Positions 1 through 7,271 of a DNA stretch of 14,899 nucleotides are shown piece after piece (position 1 is the stretch's first letter; the number at the start of each line of letters is the position of its first letter). The stretch is taken from contig MVRP01000089.1 of assembly GCA_002067405.1 (NCBI GenBank), positions 1-14,899 on the forward strand, given 5' to 3'. Source of the stretch: Syntrophorhabdaceae bacterium PtaU1.Bin034. Its GTDB lineage: Bacteria > Desulfobacterota_G > Syntrophorhabdia > Syntrophorhabdales > WCHB1-27. Below the pieces are notes generated by a model. The model was not told the DNA's origin, did no database searches, and saw nothing but the letters and a program-made list of their open reading frames with translations. The position numbers and the translations under genes are program-made.

Positions 1-121
1 CTTTTTACGGAACGCACTAAAGACCGTTGGCAAGACCAAAAGCCTCGCAAGTAGTTCTTGCATGGCCCTTCTCGTCAAAGTTAGAATACGGAACACAAAG
101 AATATCCTCTCGAGGACATAC

Positions 122-1840
122 ATGGAGAGCGTTTTCAGCAAAACCTGGAAAAATCTCATGGTTTTCAAGCGTTTCTGGCGGATCGCCCGGCTCTATTGGG
201 TTTCTGAGGAGAAGGGGAAAGCCTGGCTTTTCCTCGCGTTGCTGACGGCCCTTCTCCTTGCTTTCACCTTAATGAACCTTGTCCTGAGCTATGCCCTGCG
301 GGACATGATGACTGCCCTCGAGCAGAAGCATGCCTCCCAGTTCTATCGCCACGCAGCGGTGCTTTTTGGCATCTTCGTCGTCGCCACACCGGTGAGCGCC
401 TTCTACGATTATGTCTCCCGTAAAACGGGGATCAACTGGCGTCAGTGGCTCACGGGTTGGTTCCTTCGCCAGTATTTCCACGACCGCGCCTATTACGACG
501 TCAACTGGAACAGGGAGATCGACAACCCCGACCAGCGGATCAGCCAGGACATCGAGTATTTCACCGTGACGAGCCTTTCCTTCTTCTCGGTCGTCGCTTT
601 CTCCTTCAGCCAGTTGATTACCTTTTCGGCCGTGCTCTATAGCATTTCAAAGACGCTGATGCTCGTGCTCCTGGCGTACACCTTTTCCGGCACCATCGCG
701 ACGCTGCTCTTCGGAAAGAAACTGGTCTTCCTCAATTTTCAGCAGCTGCGCCGGGAGGCCGATTTCCGCTACGGGCTGGTACATGTGCGGAACAACGCGG
801 AATCGATTGCTTTCTATGGAGGTGAAGGCCAGGAGTCGAATCAGGTGCGCATGCGCTTTCGCAATCTTGTGGACAACTTTAACCGGCTGATCCTTTGGGA
901 GAGAAACCTCGGCTTCGTGACGAACGGGTACCAGTACTTGATCATGCTGCTGCCCTATCTCGTCATTGCGCCCCGCTTTTTCTCAGGTGCCATCGCCTTC
1001 GGCGTCATCAGTCAGGCCGCCCTGGCCTTCAACAGCGTTTTTTCCGCCGCTTCGGTGATCGTGACCCGCTTCGAGGACCTCACCAAGTTCACCGCTGCAG
1101 TGAACCGTCTGGACGCCTTTTCCTCGGCTCTCGAGGGGCAGGCCGACAGGGACCAACCGAAGATTGTGCTCGTCCTCGCGGACAGGCTCGGGGCTCAGGG
1201 GTTAACCCTGAACACTCCGCACACGCTGCGGACGCTCGTCCGGGATCTGACCTTTAGCGCAAAGCCGGGACAGCCGGTTTTGATAGTGGGTCCCAGCGGC
1301 GCGGGCAAGAGCTCTATCCTGCGGGCAGTCGCAGGAATCTGGAATACCGGTGCGGGCACGATCTTCCGCCCCCAGCTCTCGGAAATGCTCTTCCTGCCCC
1401 AGACGCCCTATATGATCATCGGAACCTTAAGGGACCAGCTCCTTTACCCGAGAGCCCGAAACGATGTGAGCGAGGAGGCGCTGCGGCAGACGCTCGAACT
1501 GGTGAACCTCGCGGACCTGCCGGAGCGGTTCGACGGTTTCGACGCGGAACTGGACTGGTCGGACGTCCTCTCGTTGGGCGAACAGCAACGCCTCGCCTTT
1601 GCGCGTCTCTTGCTGGCCAAGCCGAAGTACGCGATCCTCGACGAGGCCACGAGCGCGTTGGACGTGCGCAATGAAGCCCTCCTTTACAAGTACCTCACAG
1701 AAAGCTCCACGGTCTATGTGAGCGTGGGCCACCGGCCAACGCTCGTGCAGTACCATCAGATGGTCCTCGAGCTGCTGGGCGGGGAGCGGTGGCGGCTCGT
1801 GCCTGCAAGTGACTATGCATCGGGAGCAAATTCCGGTTGA
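122..1840 (+). CDS. ABC transporter, fused membrane domain and ATPase (SbmA/YddA/ABCD type)
   Basis: The product is a 572-aa half-transporter in the inner membrane, expected to work as a homodimer; the substrate cannot be read from sequence. Residues about 1-330 form the membrane domain. Several hydrophobic helices are visible, and the stretch NPDQRISQDIEYF (from residue 135) is the loop typical of the ABC_membrane_2 family (SbmA, YddA, peroxisomal ABCD). The ATPase domain has Walker A GPSGAGKS (390-397), signature LSLGEQQ (483-489), Walker B YAILDE (503-508) and an H-loop histidine (537), so it looks catalytically complete. I chose ATG 122 because GAGGA lies 5 nt upstream. An in-frame ATG at 62 has no ribosome site and would add 20 polar residues. 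No operon partner is visible. In other bacteria the family imports peptides or cofactors such as B12; which applies here is unknown. Confidence 0.9.
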   Translation: MESVFSKTWKNLMVFKRFWRIARLYWVSEEKGKAWLFLALLTALLLAFTLMNLVLSYALRDMMTALEQKHASQFYRHAAVLFGIFVVATPVSAFYDYVSRKTGINWRQWLTGWFLRQYFHDRAYYDVNWNREIDNPDQRISQDIEYFTVTSLSFFSVVAFSFSQLITFSAVLYSISKTLMLVLLAYTFSGTIATLLFGKKLVFLNFQQLRREADFRYGLVHVRNNAESIAFYGGEGQESNQVRMRFRNLVDNFNRLILWERNLGFVTNGYQYLIMLLPYLVIAPRFFSGAIAFGVISQAALAFNSVFSAASVIVTRFEDLTKFTAAVNRLDAFSSALEGQADRDQPKIVLVLADRLGAQGLTLNTPHTLRTLVRDLTFSAKPGQPVLIVGPSGAGKSSILRAVAGIWNTGAGTIFRPQLSEMLFLPQTPYMIIGTLRDQLLYPRARNDVSEEALRQTLELVNLADLPERFDGFDAELDWSDVLSLGEQQRLAFARLLLAKPKYAILDEATSALDVRNEALLYKYLTESSTVYVSVGHRPTLVQYHQMVLELLGGERWRLVPASDYASGANSG

Positions 1841-2160
1841 TCACCCTGGACGACACGACCTAAACCTTTGGCAGAGGGCGGAACAGCCGACCAGCGACGG
1901 CTGGAGGAGAACGTGCCGTAGGTGCCGAGTGGGGCGGAGACGACTCGGACGAACGGGCTTTTTGTGCTGAACCAGGTAATCCGGTGCTCGTAAGGGCTTC
2001 CGAAGCCCGCTATTTCGGGAGGCGAACCATCCGGCCGGAGGCAAAAAGTTCCGCCTGGGCCGGAAAATTCTTCCCAACTCTTTTTAAGATCCTTACCTCA
2101 ATCCTGCCCGGTTGCCCACGTGAGCCTTCAGATCTCCGCTTTGATGATACGGCATGCCTC
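1841..2160. other. non-coding spacer rich in hairpins
   Basis: I see no credible gene in this 320-base stretch; the short open frames have no ribosome site and a nonsense-like composition. It holds a series of inverted repeats: CAGCCG/CGGCTG (1884-1889 and 1898-1903), CCGAGT/ACTCGG (1925-1930 and 1943-1948), GGGCTT/AAGCCC (1994-1999 and 2003-2008) and a two-part stem CCGGCC+AGGC/GCCT+GGCCGG (2031-2063). They may end the ABC transporter transcript, form an unrecognised structured RNA, or carry activator sites for the sigma-54 promoter that follows. It matches no riboswitch class I know. Confidence 0.5.
2031..2063 (+). terminator. possible terminator hairpin after the ABC transporter gene
   Basis: The arms CCGGCC (2031-2036) plus AGGC (2039-2042) pair with GCCT (2053-2056) plus GGCCGG (2058-2063) around a 10-nt loop, giving a 10-bp GC-rich stem. 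The following bases AAAATTCTTCCC and then CTCTTTTT are only loosely T-rich, so intrinsic termination is possible but not clear. It lies 190 nt past the stop codon of the transporter gene. Confidence 0.3.
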
Positions 2161-2176
2161 TGGCATCAGGGTTGCA
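2161..2176 (+). promoter_or_regulatory. sigma-54 (RpoN) promoter for the 201-aa protein gene
   Basis: TGGCATCAGGGTTGCA fits the -24/-12 consensus TGGCAC-N5-TTGCW with one change in the -24 box. The GG (2162-2163) and GC (2174-2175) dinucleotides are 12 bp apart, as sigma-54 requires. The predicted start is near 2187, leaving a leader of about 27 nt that contains the AGGAGGG ribosome site at 2201-2207. Transcription should therefore need an AAA+ activator. Confidence 0.75.
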
Positions 2177-2213
2177 GTGATGCCTTGCACAAATGAAATG
2201 AGGAGGGACAGGT

Positions 2214-2819
2214 ATGAGCTTGGCAATTTCCAACTATAACCGTTTTTCGACCTGTGGAGTCAGGAGTTCCATCGGCTACAGCAGCCAGGCAGGGACGGAA
2301 ACCTTTCGGACCGGCGATCAGAGGGGCAGCACAGATACCGTTCAATTCTCGGATGGTGGTCGACTTTCCAGCCTTCTGGGCGGACTGATGCTTCCTACCG
2401 AGGAGAACGTGCGCCAACTGTCAGTCAAGCTGTTGCAGGACCTTGGCAATCTTCTCAACAGCGCCGGTATAAGCTCGAATCCTCCCGTTGAATTCACCGT
2501 AGACTCTACAGGAGAAATCCAGGTCAAAGGGGACCGGGTGGACAAGGAACGTATTCTTCAAACCATAAACGGAAACGAGAAAGTGAAAGAAGAAATCAGG
2601 ACCACGGCAGCCATTGCCAGTCACGCTGCAGCCATTGCCGAATCATTGAAATTCCAGAACGAATACAGGGCAAGCAACAACCCCGACAGCATTGTGGCCA
2701 AGTACTCTTACCTGTTCAATACAGAACAACGGCCTCATCAGATTTCTCTCGTCTACGACGGCAGCGGCATAAACGTTCTCTCGGACGGCAAGGCGTGGCT
2801 GTCCTCAGGGACGCTGTAA
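2214..2819 (+). CDS. uncharacterised 201-aa protein under sigma-54 promoter
   Basis: I do not recognise this protein. The start ATG 2214 is secure: AGGAGGG sits 6 nt upstream and a sigma-54 promoter lies just before it. There is no signal peptide or membrane segment. Residues 1-50 are rich in Ser, Gly and Thr and look disordered. Residues about 60-165 look helical, with repeated Ala (TTAAIASHAAAIAESLKFQ). The C-terminal part is short beta-like strands ending in LSSGTL. A soluble or secreted structural role is possible. Sigma-54 control is common for flagellar and surface genes in deltaproteobacteria, but nothing in the sequence proves that here. The gene stands alone and converges on the hybrid kinase gene, with 60 bases between the two stops. 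Confidence 0.8.
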   Translation: MSLAISNYNRFSTCGVRSSIGYSSQAGTETFRTGDQRGSTDTVQFSDGGRLSSLLGGLMLPTEENVRQLSVKLLQDLGNLLNSAGISSNPPVEFTVDSTGEIQVKGDRVDKERILQTINGNEKVKEEIRTTAAIASHAAAIAESLKFQNEYRASNNPDSIVAKYSYLFNTEQRPHQISLVYDGSGINVLSDGKAWLSSGTL

Positions 2820-2879
2820 ACGGCGTATGACCTGCCGTGTCAGACGGACTCGAAAGTCGTGAACTAGGGCTGGTCCTGC

Positions 2880-4886
2880 CTATCTATTCCTGCCGTCCAA
2901 GACGCGCCGCACTGTTTCCGCCATCTCGCGTTTTGCGAAAGGCTTCATTACAAACTCGCTGATGCCTGCCGCTTTTGCTTCCTCGGGCGATACGGCTTCA
3001 CTATAACCGGTGAAAAGGATTATGGGAAGATCCTTTTTCGCGTTCAGCATCCTCTTAGCGAGTTCAATACCGGTGAGCCCCGGCATCGTCTGGTCGGTGA
3101 TGACGAGGTCAAGGGAATGCTGGTACTTCTCGAAAATCTTCCACGCCTGAGAAGCGCTGAGCGCAGTGGTGACGCGATAACCGAGCCGTTCGAGCATGTT
3201 CGAGACCACTTCCGCCAGGCTTTCTTCATCGTCAACGAGGAGTATATATTCCCTGCCGCGAGGGAGAACTCCCTCCTCTTCTTGCTGTTCCCACGCCTCA
3301 GCAGCGACGCAGGGAAGAAAAATATTGAACACAGACCCTTTGCCCGGCCTGCTTTCTACCGTCACAGCCCCGTTATGGCTCTTTGCTATCCCATATACTA
3401 CCGCCAAACCCATACCAGTTCCCTGACCTGCTTCCTTCGTGGTAAAGAAGGAGTCGAATATTCTGTCCATCACTTCCTGGGCCATGCCCGTCCCTGTATC
3501 ACGAACCCTCAGTTTGACATACTTTCCGGGTCGGAGGTCGGGAGCGGGCATGTTATCGTCCGTCACGAAAACATCCGTCACTTCGATTGTAAGGACTCCC
3601 CCTTTCTCCCGCATGGCATACGCTGCGTTCGTCCCGAGATTCATGATGATCTGCTGCATTTGGGCTGGATCGGCGAGGATCGTGTCCAGCTCCGTCTGTA
3701 CCTTAAGGTCTATTCGTATGGTGCTCGGCAGCGTACCTTTAAGAAGCTTAGAGGTTTCTTTCACGAGAGGGATGAGTTTGATCGGGGTTTTTCCAGGCTC
3801 CGTCTTTCTGCTGTACATCAGGATCTGCTTGACCAGGTCTCGCGCCCGTTTGGACGCCTTCACTATCTGCTCTATATTCCGCGTGGCACCGACGTTTTCT
3901 CTGACTTCGTCGAGTGCCAGTTCCGAATTACCGAGGATAACCGCGAGCATGTTGTTGAAGTCGTGAGCGATACCACCGGCAAGTGTTCCCATGGCTTCCA
4001 TCTTCTGGGCCTGTCGGAGGTGTTCTTCGAGCCTCGCCTTCTCTTCCTCCGCCCGTTTCTCTGCGGTTGTATCCCGCACGACAACGACGATTGCCTCGAC
4101 CTGCTTCTTGCTATCCAGTATCGGGTTCGCCGAAATACGCCGGTAAAACAGCTCCCCGGTTGTCTTGTTCCGGACTGCTATCTCCACTTCCCGGAAGGCT
4201 TTTCCCTGAAATACCCGAAACAACGGCTCCATGTCGAGCGGTTTTTGGTCGGAGGTGAGCATTTCCACCTGCGAGAGAATCGACGAAGGGGAAGATTCTG
4301 AAAGGGAATCAGGATCGATGCCGACTTCCCTGGCCTGCGACCGCGCGACGTCATTTGCGAGCAGGACACGGCCTTCCTTATCCGTAAACCATACTCCGTC
4401 AGCCATACTGTTAATGAGCGTCAAGAGCCGGTCACGTTCGTGCGAAGCCTCCTCCACGAGTTCATGCTGCCGCACGGAACCGAGCATCAGCTCCCGGTTC
4501 ATCTCAATCGTCCTCTGGCGCGCCAGCTCCTCCTCCGTCGCGTCCGCCACCTGGATCATGACCGCTTTGGGTTGGCCGTTCCCCCGATAGATAGGCCATA
4601 TCGCGTAGGACAGGAATCTGTGCGCGCTCTCGGTCCGTTCCTCAACGACACAGGTTTCAGCCCGTCTGGTCCGATGGACAGCCTCGATACGGGAAAGACA
4701 GGTGCCTGCTTGGACAACCACCTGGTCGAAAGGCAGCCCTATTAAATCTTCGGCTTTTCTCCCTAAGAGGTGGGAGAAGGCCGGGTTTACATACCGTACG
4801 ATATGCCTGTCACCCTCTATCGCCGCAGTGGGCAAGTGTGAATGGTCTGCCACCTGACTACACAGGCTTCGCAAGTCGGTTCCCAT
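2880..4886 (-). CDS. hybrid histidine kinase (PAS-PAS-HisKA-HATPase-receiver)
   Basis: A 668-aa soluble sensor kinase with no transmembrane segment. Two PAS domains lie at about residues 15-120 and 150-275, followed by a short coiled coil (EKRAEEEKARLEEHLRQAQK) and the dimerisation/phosphoacceptor box GGIAHDFNN with His308. The ATP-binding domain shows the N-box (N416, N420), DTGTGM (D463) and the GTGMGL lid. A C-terminal receiver (about 547-668) keeps D552/D553, phospho-acceptor D598 and K648, so it should run an internal phosphorelay. No output domain is present, so phosphate would pass to another protein. It is the last gene of an operon, starting 9 nt after the KaiC-like gene. That order suggests the kinase reads or reports the state of the KaiC-like ATPase, which is inference. 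GAGGGG lies 12 nt before ATG 4886, a loose ribosome site. Confidence 0.92.
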   Translation of the reverse strand: MGTDLRSLCSQVADHSHLPTAAIEGDRHIVRYVNPAFSHLLGRKAEDLIGLPFDQVVVQAGTCLSRIEAVHRTRRAETCVVEERTESAHRFLSYAIWPIYRGNGQPKAVMIQVADATEEELARQRTIEMNRELMLGSVRQHELVEEASHERDRLLTLINSMADGVWFTDKEGRVLLANDVARSQAREVGIDPDSLSESSPSSILSQVEMLTSDQKPLDMEPLFRVFQGKAFREVEIAVRNKTTGELFYRRISANPILDSKKQVEAIVVVVRDTTAEKRAEEEKARLEEHLRQAQKMEAMGTLAGGIAHDFNNMLAVILGNSELALDEVRENVGATRNIEQIVKASKRARDLVKQILMYSRKTEPGKTPIKLIPLVKETSKLLKGTLPSTIRIDLKVQTELDTILADPAQMQQIIMNLGTNAAYAMREKGGVLTIEVTDVFVTDDNMPAPDLRPGKYVKLRVRDTGTGMAQEVMDRIFDSFFTTKEAGQGTGMGLAVVYGIAKSHNGAVTVESRPGKGSVFNIFLPCVAAEAWEQQEEEGVLPRGREYILLVDDEESLAEVVSNMLERLGYRVTTALSASQAWKIFEKYQHSLDLVITDQTMPGLTGIELAKRMLNAKKDLPIILFTGYSEAVSPEEAKAAGISEFVMKPFAKREMAETVRRVLDGRNR

Positions 4887-4895
4887 GCCTATAGC

Positions 4896-6413
4896 TCACC
4901 CCTCTGTTTCTTGTCCCAATTCTTGCCCCCGTTTTTGATTCGCCCCGTCCATTGGTTCGGGAACGGCTGTGATGAGACCGCGATAGCCCTCCAGGCGATG
5001 TTGCCCTATGACCAGACCGCTCGAGGTGATTTCATATTCCCGGATGTCCTTGCTGTGGCTGCTTCCTCGCATCTTCACTATGAGAAGGATTTTGCTAAGC
5101 TGGCCCTGCAACTCAATGTAGCCGAGCCGGATAATGTCGTCGGCAAGGAACGAAACCGAGTAGCTGCTCAAGGGGAAACCGATAGCCGATTCATCCGCCT
5201 CCACTGTGCTCAGGACGGTCGCCCCGGCAACCGTCATAGCCCTTATTATCCTGTAGATAGATTCTCGAAAGTCGGCTCTGAACTCCGGGGCGAGGGCCAG
5301 CTCCATGCCGGAAAGAGAATCGATCACTACGCGCTTGGCCCCGGTCTTCCGAACTACTTTAAGCACTTCGTATAGGATTTCATCAGGGCAAAGGTCCATT
5401 GCCCGCAGTTGGATCACGGAAAAGCTTCCATTTGTTTGCGCGCTTTGCAGATCAAAATTGAAATCTTTGGCTCGCTGCGTATAGCCTTGCGGGTATTCTT
5501 CAAAGACGAGTGCAGCGCCCGGCTCACCCCGACGGATTCCCTCTGCGAGGAATTGGATCGCCAGGACGGATTTCCCCGTTCCCGTACTACCTGACACGAG
5601 TATACTGTTGCCTTCGGGCACTCCGCCACCCATCATTGCGTCCAACTCGGGAACCCCCATGGAAAGGCGCTTTGTTGAATGAGGTTGCTGCTTCTCGTCA
5701 GAAAGGCCGAGGAAGCGTGAAAAGGTCAGCAGGCCGGAGCTGGTGATACGAAAGATGTGCATGCCGGGCACCGCTGCCTGCCCGCGAAGCTTTCTTACCT
5801 GTAATTTCCTCACAACGGAATTCCGTTCCTCATCCTGGTATAGCCACAGGATGCCGTCGGCCACGGTGAACACCGGGTTGCCGAGCAATTCCCGATCATT
5901 GTATTCCCCGAGCAGAAACGTGGTCGCCTGCCAACTGCTCAGATGCAAGGCCAGGTCCTGTACGAAGGCTTGCAGCTCCATTTCGCTCGTGCCGAGTTGG
6001 GGCCTTCGCACGACCGTTTGGAAAGAGTCCACCACCACGATCCCGGGACTTACCATCTCCACCTCCCGGGCGATTTCTTCCAACACCGCTTGCAGATCCT
6101 TCTCCTTCACGATTTGACTGAGATTCATGAAACGAATCGAATTGTTTATTTTGCTCTGATCAAAGAACGTATACATCTGCTGGTATCGCATCATCTTCAG
6201 GGGAGGTTCGCCGAGGACGGTGAAATAGAGCGCAGGTGCCTCCGGGGTAGCATTCGCGAAGACAATTTGATGCGCAAGCGTTGTCTTCCCCGTTCCGGGA
6301 CCCCCTGCAATGATGTTAAAGGAGAACTCCGGGAGACCGCCGCCGAGGATCTCGTCGAGGCCCGGAACGCCGGTCGACAGTCTTCGAATAATTACCTTGT
6401 CTTGTGCACTCAT
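4896..6413 (-). CDS. KaiC-like double-domain ATPase
   Basis: A 505-aa RecA-superfamily ATPase with two KaiC domains, close to the length of cyanobacterial KaiC (about 519 aa). Domain 1 has Walker A GGPGTGKTT (residues 37-45) and Walker B IVVVDS (D129). Domain 2 has Walker A GSTGTGKS (275-282), the catalytic glutamate pair FEE (E305/E306) and Walker B VVIDS (D365). In domain 1 the glutamate-pair position reads LGE. From remembered KaiC sequence, phosphosite S431 aligns with S421 here and T432 with F422, so a full two-site phosphorylation cycle is unlikely. The KMRGSSHSKDIREYEI block (447-462) is strongly KaiC-like. KaiA and KaiB are absent from the window. The gene overlaps the preceding gene by ATGA and is followed 9 nt later by a hybrid kinase, implying one transcript. 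Probably a signalling ATPase in the cytoplasm rather than a true clock. Confidence 0.93.
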   Translation of the reverse strand: MSAQDKVIIRRLSTGVPGLDEILGGGLPEFSFNIIAGGPGTGKTTLAHQIVFANATPEAPALYFTVLGEPPLKMMRYQQMYTFFDQSKINNSIRFMNLSQIVKEKDLQAVLEEIAREVEMVSPGIVVVDSFQTVVRRPQLGTSEMELQAFVQDLALHLSSWQATTFLLGEYNDRELLGNPVFTVADGILWLYQDEERNSVVRKLQVRKLRGQAAVPGMHIFRITSSGLLTFSRFLGLSDEKQQPHSTKRLSMGVPELDAMMGGGVPEGNSILVSGSTGTGKSVLAIQFLAEGIRRGEPGAALVFEEYPQGYTQRAKDFNFDLQSAQTNGSFSVIQLRAMDLCPDEILYEVLKVVRKTGAKRVVIDSLSGMELALAPEFRADFRESIYRIIRAMTVAGATVLSTVEADESAIGFPLSSYSVSFLADDIIRLGYIELQGQLSKILLIVKMRGSSHSKDIREYEITSSGLVIGQHRLEGYRGLITAVPEPMDGANQKRGQELGQETEG

Positions 6414-6847
6414 GATTTTGTCTCCATTTCAGAATTCATATCCGTGAAAGGCACATCAGGCCACACATCGCGAACCAGACGCAGCGTTAAAGCCAATCCA
6501 ATGAAGGAAGCAAGCAGCCCGAGCAGATGTGCCACAAGGACAACGCCTTCTCGTTGACGCTCGTCCGCATCCTGCTGCGGTTCTTGAGCAATCGAGAATT
6601 CCAATGTTCCGTCTTCCTTGACATGCATCCTTCTGAGCGATGGTGCTTCCTTCTGGGCAAGTGTTAACGCGCGGGAGATGAGGGACCTGTATCCGGCAGC
6701 ACCAGCAAGAGTCGACAGAGATTTGCGCAGTTTCTCGCAGACACCAAAGGCTCCGTGATTTCTCTCGGGTAGTTCTTCGGCTGGGGCCTCTCGCGTTATT
6801 AACCACAGCGCTAAGGTTCGGGTCGTTGAGATGGCTGGGTCTTTCAT
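6410..6847 (-). CDS. small protein with a hydrophobic segment, coupled to the KaiC-like gene
   Basis: A 145-aa protein with no function I can name. The first 95 residues are mixed helix-forming sequence with a strand-like RMHVKEDGTLEFSI near the end. Residues about 101-125 (VVLVAHLLGLLASFIGLAL) are hydrophobic and could be a membrane anchor or a buried helix, followed by RLVRDVWPD. The stop codon overlaps the KaiC-like start as ATGA, a classic sign of translational coupling, so the two products probably act together. I chose ATG 6847, with GGGGAG 11 nt upstream. A TTG at 6889 would give 159 aa without a ribosome site, and a GTG 9 nt before the ATG is also possible. From memory, similar small proteins sit beside KaiC-like genes in other genomes; this is unverified. 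Confidence 0.75.
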   Translation of the reverse strand: MKDPAISTTRTLALWLITREAPAEELPERNHGAFGVCEKLRKSLSTLAGAAGYRSLISRALTLAQKEAPSLRRMHVKEDGTLEFSIAQEPQQDADERQREGVVLVAHLLGLLASFIGLALTLRLVRDVWPDVPFTDMNSEMETKS

Positions 6848-6902
6848 CTGAACCACATCTCCCCTAGTTGTGTTGAAAAAGGTTACCAACTTTCTGGCAT
6901 TG

Positions 6903-6932
6903 ATTATGAAAGAGTATAACAGCCTGTCTCAA
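6903..6932 (-). promoter_or_regulatory. sigma-70-like promoter of the KaiC-like operon
   Basis: On the minus strand TTGAGA (6932-6927) and CATAAT (6908-6903) each differ from consensus at one position and are 18 bp apart. Transcription would begin near 6896, about 50 nt before ATG 6847. There is no other gene between this point and the operon. Confidence 0.5.
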
Positions 6933-7176
6933 GAAGATAAAGCGAAGAGATATTTACCTTAATCCGTAACGAACCACTCCATTTCCCCTGACCTGGAGCA
7001 TCCTGCTGCCATCCATTCTACGAGCTGTTTGAGAGTACAACGAGCTTCCTCCTCGCTTCCTGGAATTGCACCTCCATTTAGTGGCAGGTCAGACAGGTCA
7101 CATAAGGTACAATTTAAGAGACACTTCCATAAAAAAGGGACCTGCATGTTCTGCAAGTTCCTGATATTACTTAATT
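6933..7176. other. spacer without a recognisable gene
   Basis: About 240 bases between the KaiC-operon promoter and the tRNA fragment. Short open frames exist on both strands but lack ribosome sites. One ends in residues (GGARFELATFGL) that merely translate the antisense of a tRNA. The heptamer CAGGTCA occurs twice (7085-7091 and 7094-7100), too short to interpret. The location beside a tRNA piece is consistent with leftover DNA from an excised or decayed element. Confidence 0.4.
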
Positions 7177-7218
7177 GCGGGGGGGCAAGATTTGAACTTG
7201 CGACTTTCGGTTTATGAG
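7177..7218 (-). other. tRNA-Met 3'-half fragment (possible att scar)
   Basis: On the minus strand the piece starts at an anticodon loop CTCATAA (anticodon CAT, 7218-7212). A 5-nt stem half and a 5-nt variable region follow, then a perfect T arm GCAAG-TTCAAAT-CTTGC and a C-rich acceptor half. The spacing is exactly that of a class I tRNA. No D arm or 5' acceptor half is found upstream, the 5' anticodon stem does not pair, and CCA is not encoded. It is therefore a remnant, not a working gene. The segment from anticodon loop to 3' end is what tyrosine integrases commonly duplicate when they insert in tRNA genes, so it may be an attachment-site scar (inference). Confidence 0.55.
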
Positions 7219-7271
7219 GCCTATTTAAGCACATTTTGAAGGCCCTTGATAACTGGTCTGATTTCCCCTAA

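Noticed and set aside
1841..2196. Small frames in the spacer after the ABC transporter gene
   Set aside because: No ribosome sites, nonsense-like composition and overlap with hairpins.
1984..2213. Possible cyclic-di-GMP (GEMM) or other riboswitch before the 201-aa gene
   Set aside because: The conserved core elements are not present, and most of the structure lies upstream of the sigma-54 start, so it would not be in that mRNA.
3117..4301. Long plus-strand open frame (394 aa) opposite the hybrid kinase gene
   Set aside because: It is antisense to a well-defined kinase, has no ribosome site and its translation shows no domain-like pattern.
6901..6915. TGGCATTGATTATGA as a plus-strand sigma-54 promoter
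   Set aside because: The -12 GC is absent (GA at that spacing) and no gene follows on the plus strand.
7085..7100. Tandem CAGGTCA heptamers as a CRISPR or iteron sign
   Set aside because: Only two copies, 2 bp apart, with no spacers or further units.
7029..7217. Small plus-strand frame ending GGARFELATFGL
   Set aside because: Its ending is simply the translated antisense of the tRNA fragment, a well-known false ORF signature.
6959..7234. Minus-strand 91-aa frame starting MCLNRPHKPKVASSNLAPPQ
   Set aside because: The first part is translated tRNA sequence and the rest lacks any coding signal or ribosome site.
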